Below the pieces are notes generated by a model. The model had not been told where the DNA came from, ran no database searches, and saw only the letters and a program-made list of their open reading frames with translations. Position numbers and translations under genes: made by a program. Of a stretch of 64,000 nt of DNA, positions 61,168-64,000 are shown piece after piece. The DNA is from Hyalangium versicolor. Lineage in GTDB: Bacteria > Myxococcota > Myxococcia > Myxococcales > Myxococcaceae. The stretch is from NCBI RefSeq assembly GCF_020103695.1, contig NZ_JAHXBF010000009.1:372001-436000 (forward strand). The letters are read 5' to 3'. Each line of letters begins with the position of its first letter. Position 1 is the stretch's first letter.

Positions 61168-61920
61168 TCAGCGCGTGGGGAAGGTGCCCAGGGTGGTCGG
61201 ACGCTGGTCTGGCGCCGTGACGGCGTAGACGATTCCTCCCGCCAGCAGCACTGCCGCGCCCGCTCCCGCCCACACCCACCATTTGCTCGTGAGGGATTCC
61301 CGAGACTGCTCGGGCCGAGGCGCACCGGGTACTGCTCCCGGCGGCAGGGATTTCGGCTTCGCCGCGAGCGCTCGCGACGTGCGGATGTCCAGGGCCTTGC
61401 GCTCGGCCTCCTTCAACCCGCTGCGCTCCGGCTTCGAGGCCCCGGCGGCCTTGGCGGGGAGCGCCTCGGGACGATCCTTCTCCGCCGCCTTCGCCTGCAT
61501 CACCGTCTTTTCCTTCGTGGCGCGGCGGGCAGCCTCCTGCTTCGCCTTGGAGTCCATCTCCGCGATCAGCTCCTTCACCATGCCCGCATTGGCGGGCTCG
61601 TTCTCGGAGAGGGCCAGGTAGCTGCGGTAGAAGGAGGCCGCCTTTTCGAAGGCGCCGAGCTGGCGGTGGCACTGGCCCACATTGAAGAGGAAGCCAGGCA
61701 GCGGGGCCAGTTGGTACGCCGCGTTGAAGGATGCGAGCGCATTGCGGTAGTCGCCGCGCTCATAAGCCGCGTTGCCATCGCTGTACTTCACGCGAGCCTG
61801 CGTCTTGGCCTCGTCGCTGATCTCCGCTCCCGCCGCGTTCAGCGGCGCGAGCCCCCACAGCACGAGCAACGGGATGGACAGCCACCAGCGTTCACTGCGC
61901 GAACGGATCGATGAGGGCAT
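61168..61920 (-). CDS. TPR membrane protein linked to a Ser/Thr kinase
   Basis: 250 residues, with AAGGAGGTGA before ATG 61920. A signal peptide or anchor (about 14-31), one to two TPRs (YERGDYRNALASFNAAYQLAP, LFNVGQCHRQLGAFEKA), a charged helix rich in Ala/Lys (110-190), then a C-terminal membrane span (about 215-237, WWVWAGAGAAVLLAGGIVYAV). The start lies 29 bases inside the end of the kinase gene. Such TPR plus C-terminal-span proteins commonly accompany PEGA-type kinases in myxobacteria; a role as kinase partner is inferred. Confidence 0.75.
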   Translation of the reverse strand: MPSSIRSRSERWWLSIPLLVLWGLAPLNAAGAEISDEAKTQARVKYSDGNAAYERGDYRNALASFNAAYQLAPLPGFLFNVGQCHRQLGAFEKAASFYRSYLALSENEPANAGMVKELIAEMDSKAKQEAARRATKEKTVMQAKAAEKDRPEALPAKAAGASKPERSGLKEAERKALDIRTSRALAAKPKSLPPGAVPGAPRPEQSRESLTSKWWVWAGAGAAVLLAGGIVYAVTAPDQRPTTLGTFPTR

Positions 61921-63340
61921 CGCGCTTCACCTCCTTGCGCGGAGCCGCCTTCGCAGGTGTGGGCGAAGGCGGAGCCTGCTTCACCTTGGCCAGAGGCACC
62001 TCGAGGACGGCATGCGAATCCAACCGCACCTGACGCTCCTGGGAAGCGTAGCCGGCCATCTCCACGCGCAAGCCCAGGGGCGCCTCGGAGCGCGGCAGCT
62101 CCTTCACCAACGGGGTGACACCGAGCGCCTCACCCGTATCCGCCCGGACGACACGCGCGCCCTCTGGCACGGTGCGCACCGTGAGGGTGACGGGAGCCAC
62201 AGGCGCCTCCACCACAGCCTGAACGGGAGCAGGCTGCAGCAGCGGCTCCAGCCCGTTCCACGCGACCGCACCAGCCAGCATCGCCAGGGCCATACCCCCC
62301 ACCAGCAGGGGCAGGCGTGGGTGCAACCACCACGCATCCGGCCGCATCAGCGTGCGGCGGGTGGGAATGTCCTCCTCTTCATCCGGCTCGGCCGGAGCCG
62401 CGCGCGCCGGCGTATTGCGGCCCAACGTCAGCAACGCCGTGGTCACCTCTTCGAGCCGCTGCGGCCGAGCCTCGGGCTCCTTGGCCAGGCACCGCAGCAC
62501 CAGCTCCGCCAGCGCCGGAGGCATGGACTCTCCCGACGCCAGACGTGCGGGCAGCGGCGGTGGCGGCTGGGTGATGATCTGCACCACGAGCTGACCGAAG
62601 GCCGGAGCCTGGAAGGGCGGCTGTCCCGCCAGCATCTCGTACAGCAGGTTGCCCACCGCGTAGATGTCCGCGCGGTGATCCACCGGCAGACCCGCGGCCT
62701 GCTCGGGCGCCATGTACGTCGGCGTGCCGATGATGGTCCCGTCCAGCGTGTTGCCCGTGCCCTCGGAGGTGAGAATCTTCGCCACCCCGAAGTCGAGCAC
62801 CTTCACGAAGTCCTGCTGCCCGCTGCGGTGAACCAGGAAGAGGTTGTCTGGCTTGACGTCCCGGTGCACCACGCTCACCGCATGGGCCGCCCCGAGCGCC
62901 GCGCACACCTGCACGCCAATGCGCTGGATGCGTTCGAGCGACAGGGGTTCCTCCTTCAGCAGGGAGGAGAGGCTCTGGCCGCGCAGCAACTCCATGACGC
63001 AGTAGACCTGGCCCCGCTGAGGCTCCTCGACGAAGTCGAAGATCTCCACGATGTGCTCGTGGTTGATCTGGTTGACGGAGCGGGCCTCCTGAAAGAAGCG
63101 GCGGACGAAGCCGCTGTCCTGCGCGTGCTGGGGGCGGAGCACCTTGAGCGCCACCTGCCGACCCAGACGCACGTGGCGCGCCTGGTACACGCGGCCCATG
63201 GAGCCTTCTCCCAGGAGCCGCTCGAGCTGGTAGTTGCCCAGAACGTCTCCCTCCTGGGCTTCCTGAACGCTCCGCATCGCGTCACCTGGCGTGGCTACGC
63301 TCGACAGCACGGTCTGTGCGAAAAAGTCGTCGCCACCCAT
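61892..63340 (-). CDS. Ser/Thr protein kinase with C-terminal PEGA domain
   Basis: 482 residues. Kinase domain about 35-300: LGEGSMGRVYQA, VALKVL, HRDVKPDN (Asp161), LDFGVAK and MAPEQ, all catalytic residues intact. An acidic linker (DEEEDIPTRRTL), a membrane span (about 340-362) and an extracytoplasmic PEGA domain (LTVRTVPEGARVV, then TGEALGVTPLV, about 385-455) follow. PEGA domains are thought to bind envelope components. The gene overlaps the TPR membrane gene by 29 bases and follows another PEGA gene by 163 bases, making a likely three-gene set. No strong ribosome-binding site precedes ATG 63340. Confidence 0.88.
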   Translation of the reverse strand: MGGDDFFAQTVLSSVATPGDAMRSVQEAQEGDVLGNYQLERLLGEGSMGRVYQARHVRLGRQVALKVLRPQHAQDSGFVRRFFQEARSVNQINHEHIVEIFDFVEEPQRGQVYCVMELLRGQSLSSLLKEEPLSLERIQRIGVQVCAALGAAHAVSVVHRDVKPDNLFLVHRSGQQDFVKVLDFGVAKILTSEGTGNTLDGTIIGTPTYMAPEQAAGLPVDHRADIYAVGNLLYEMLAGQPPFQAPAFGQLVVQIITQPPPPLPARLASGESMPPALAELVLRCLAKEPEARPQRLEEVTTALLTLGRNTPARAAPAEPDEEEDIPTRRTLMRPDAWWLHPRLPLLVGGMALAMLAGAVAWNGLEPLLQPAPVQAVVEAPVAPVTLTVRTVPEGARVVRADTGEALGVTPLVKELPRSEAPLGLRVEMAGYASQERQVRLDSHAVLEVPLAKVKQAPPSPTPAKAAPRKEVKRDALIDPFAQ

Positions 63341-63503
63341 GGGCGCGAAAGCTTTTCACGAGGTAGCGACACGGCAACCCGATCAGCTCCCATTTTCTTC
63401 TCCACGGAGAGTTCCAGATTTCCTTCCGTCCAGCGATGGACACCCCACATGCCTCGACGGGCTGAGAGTGTTCGCCACTGGGCGCTCATCCCTGGGGAAC
63501 TGA

Positions 63504-64000
63504 TCAGAATCTCCCGCCCAGGACGAGATGGAGCGAGGTGGCGGAAGACCCACCACTGTCGGCACCGGGCTCCCGATTCGACCCCCCCACCTTGGGAGCC
63601 TCGCTCCGGGAGGGCACGAGCACGAGCCACAGCACACTGCCCCCCGCCACCGCCGCGCCCCCCACCAGCAGCGCCGTGGAGAGGGTCTCCTGGCGCTTGG
63701 CGTCCTTCTGGGCGTTCATGCCCACCACCAGGCCCACACCCATGGCCAGCACTCCCGCCACCGCTGTGTACAGCGCCGGCCGGCTGAACACGGTGGGCGC
63801 TGAGGGCTTGGAGTTCTTGCGCACCGGCTCCGCCACTTCCGAGGGAGGGCCCTCGGGCTCGGGCCCCTCCGACTCCAGGTACACATTCACCGAGTTCTTC
63901 TCTCCCGGCTTCAAGGTGATCGTCTTGGAGTACGTGGGGAACTCATCCGCTTCGACGATGAGGGTGGCCTGGCCCGGGGGGAGGGTCCGCTCGAGGCTGC
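63504..64000 (-). CDS. PEGA-domain membrane protein (partial, start outside window)
   Basis: 165 complete codons are visible, with the frame open to the right edge. The visible start reads LPPGQATLIVEADEFPTYS and TLKPGEKNSV, the end of a PEGA domain. Then comes an acidic Pro/Glu linker and two membrane spans near the C-terminus (TAVAGVLAMGVGLVVGM and LLVGGAAVAGGSVLWLVLV), followed by a Gly/Ser-rich tail ending LVLGGRF. It probably starts the operon with the PEGA kinase and TPR protein. A TTG at 63912-63914 could be mistaken for its start but lies inside the PEGA domain. Confidence 0.7.
   Translation of the reverse strand, partial: SLERTLPPGQATLIVEADEFPTYSKTITLKPGEKNSVNVYLESEGPEPEGPPSEVAEPVRKNSKPSAPTVFSRPALYTAVAGVLAMGVGLVVGMNAQKDAKRQETLSTALLVGGAAVAGGSVLWLVLVPSRSEAPKVGGSNREPGADSGGSSATSLHLVLGGRF

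Noticed and set aside
1..64000. tRNA, rRNA, CRISPR arrays, insertion sequences or prophage genes
   Set aside because: No cloverleaf, rRNA-like stretch, regularly spaced repeat, transposase or phage structural motif was seen.

Overview
The window reads as a GC-rich chromosome segment of a fruiting myxobacterium. I infer the Cystobacter/Archangium/Stigmatella side of the order from gene content alone. The reasons are a complete carB-type carotenoid operon ending in a carA/carH MerR-cobalamin pair, five Ser/Thr protein kinase genes plus one degenerate kinase-like RiPP gene, three histidine kinases (two fused to a receiver, one carrying an FHA domain), many Cys-rich lipoproteins with CGDG-type repeats, and kinase-linked PEGA/TPR proteins. 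I saw no rRNA, tRNA, CRISPR array or insertion sequence.

Left end (1-4.7 kb): a compact RiPP locus that I regard as the most interesting part of the window. A small gene (1337-1537) encodes a 66-residue precursor with a Lys-rich leader, an ELEQVVGG cleavage motif and a 26-residue core ending in Cys. It is followed by a HExxH enzyme (1624-3147), a degenerate protein kinase (3144-3986) and a small lyase-like protein (4001-4729). A LanC-like cyclase (114-1202) is transcribed divergently. The three activities needed to make lanthionine through phosphorylation (kinase, lyase, cyclase) appear here as separate polypeptides. This resembles class V logic, but the cyclase is a true zinc-type LanC with a CCG motif.

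4.7-25 kb: envelope and signalling genes. These are TPR and M15-like lipoproteins, a DUF4139 protein, a 1337-residue kinase-ATPase-TPR protein, an OPT transporter, FHA/PAS/His-kinase/receiver and PAS/His-kinase proteins, a Ser/Thr kinase, a lipoprotein with six perfect GLSVN repeats, DUF2071, two paralogous coiled-coil lipoproteins, a 2-oxoglutarate dioxygenase and a TPR lipoprotein.

25.2-36.9 kb, minus strand: the carotenoid operon. The order is crtE, crtI, crtB, an HMG-CoA reductase gene, crtD, crtC, a family-2/21-type glycosyltransferase, crtYc, crtYd, a PlsC-like acyltransferase, carA and carH. Almost every junction is a 4-base ATGA or GTGA overlap. The gene set predicts a monocyclic, hydroxylated carotenoid that is glycosylated and acylated. 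Its synthesis would be repressed in the dark by CarA/CarH at a promoter just upstream of crtE, where a TTGACA box and an imperfect inverted repeat are visible.

37-45.3 kb: a thioredoxin-fold protein and a TIGR01777 epimerase, then a two-gene unit of unknown function (PDZ-like protein plus a long helical protein with a hydrophobic centre), a DyP peroxidase, an SGNH-hydrolase lipoprotein and a second RiPP precursor (44538-44780). That precursor has a mersacidin/lichenicidin-type leader and a five-Cys core, with no LanM near it.

45.6-64 kb: a propeller-sensor hybrid histidine kinase, a metallophosphoesterase, a TetR regulator, a 1491-residue mosaic amidohydrolase lipoprotein, a membrane-first Ser/Thr kinase, an M19-like dipeptidase coupled to an ATP-grasp ligase, an FHA protein, and a minus-strand set of a PEGA protein (cut by the window end), a PEGA-tailed Ser/Thr kinase and a TPR membrane protein. 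All functional statements rest on motifs read by eye; no database search was run.
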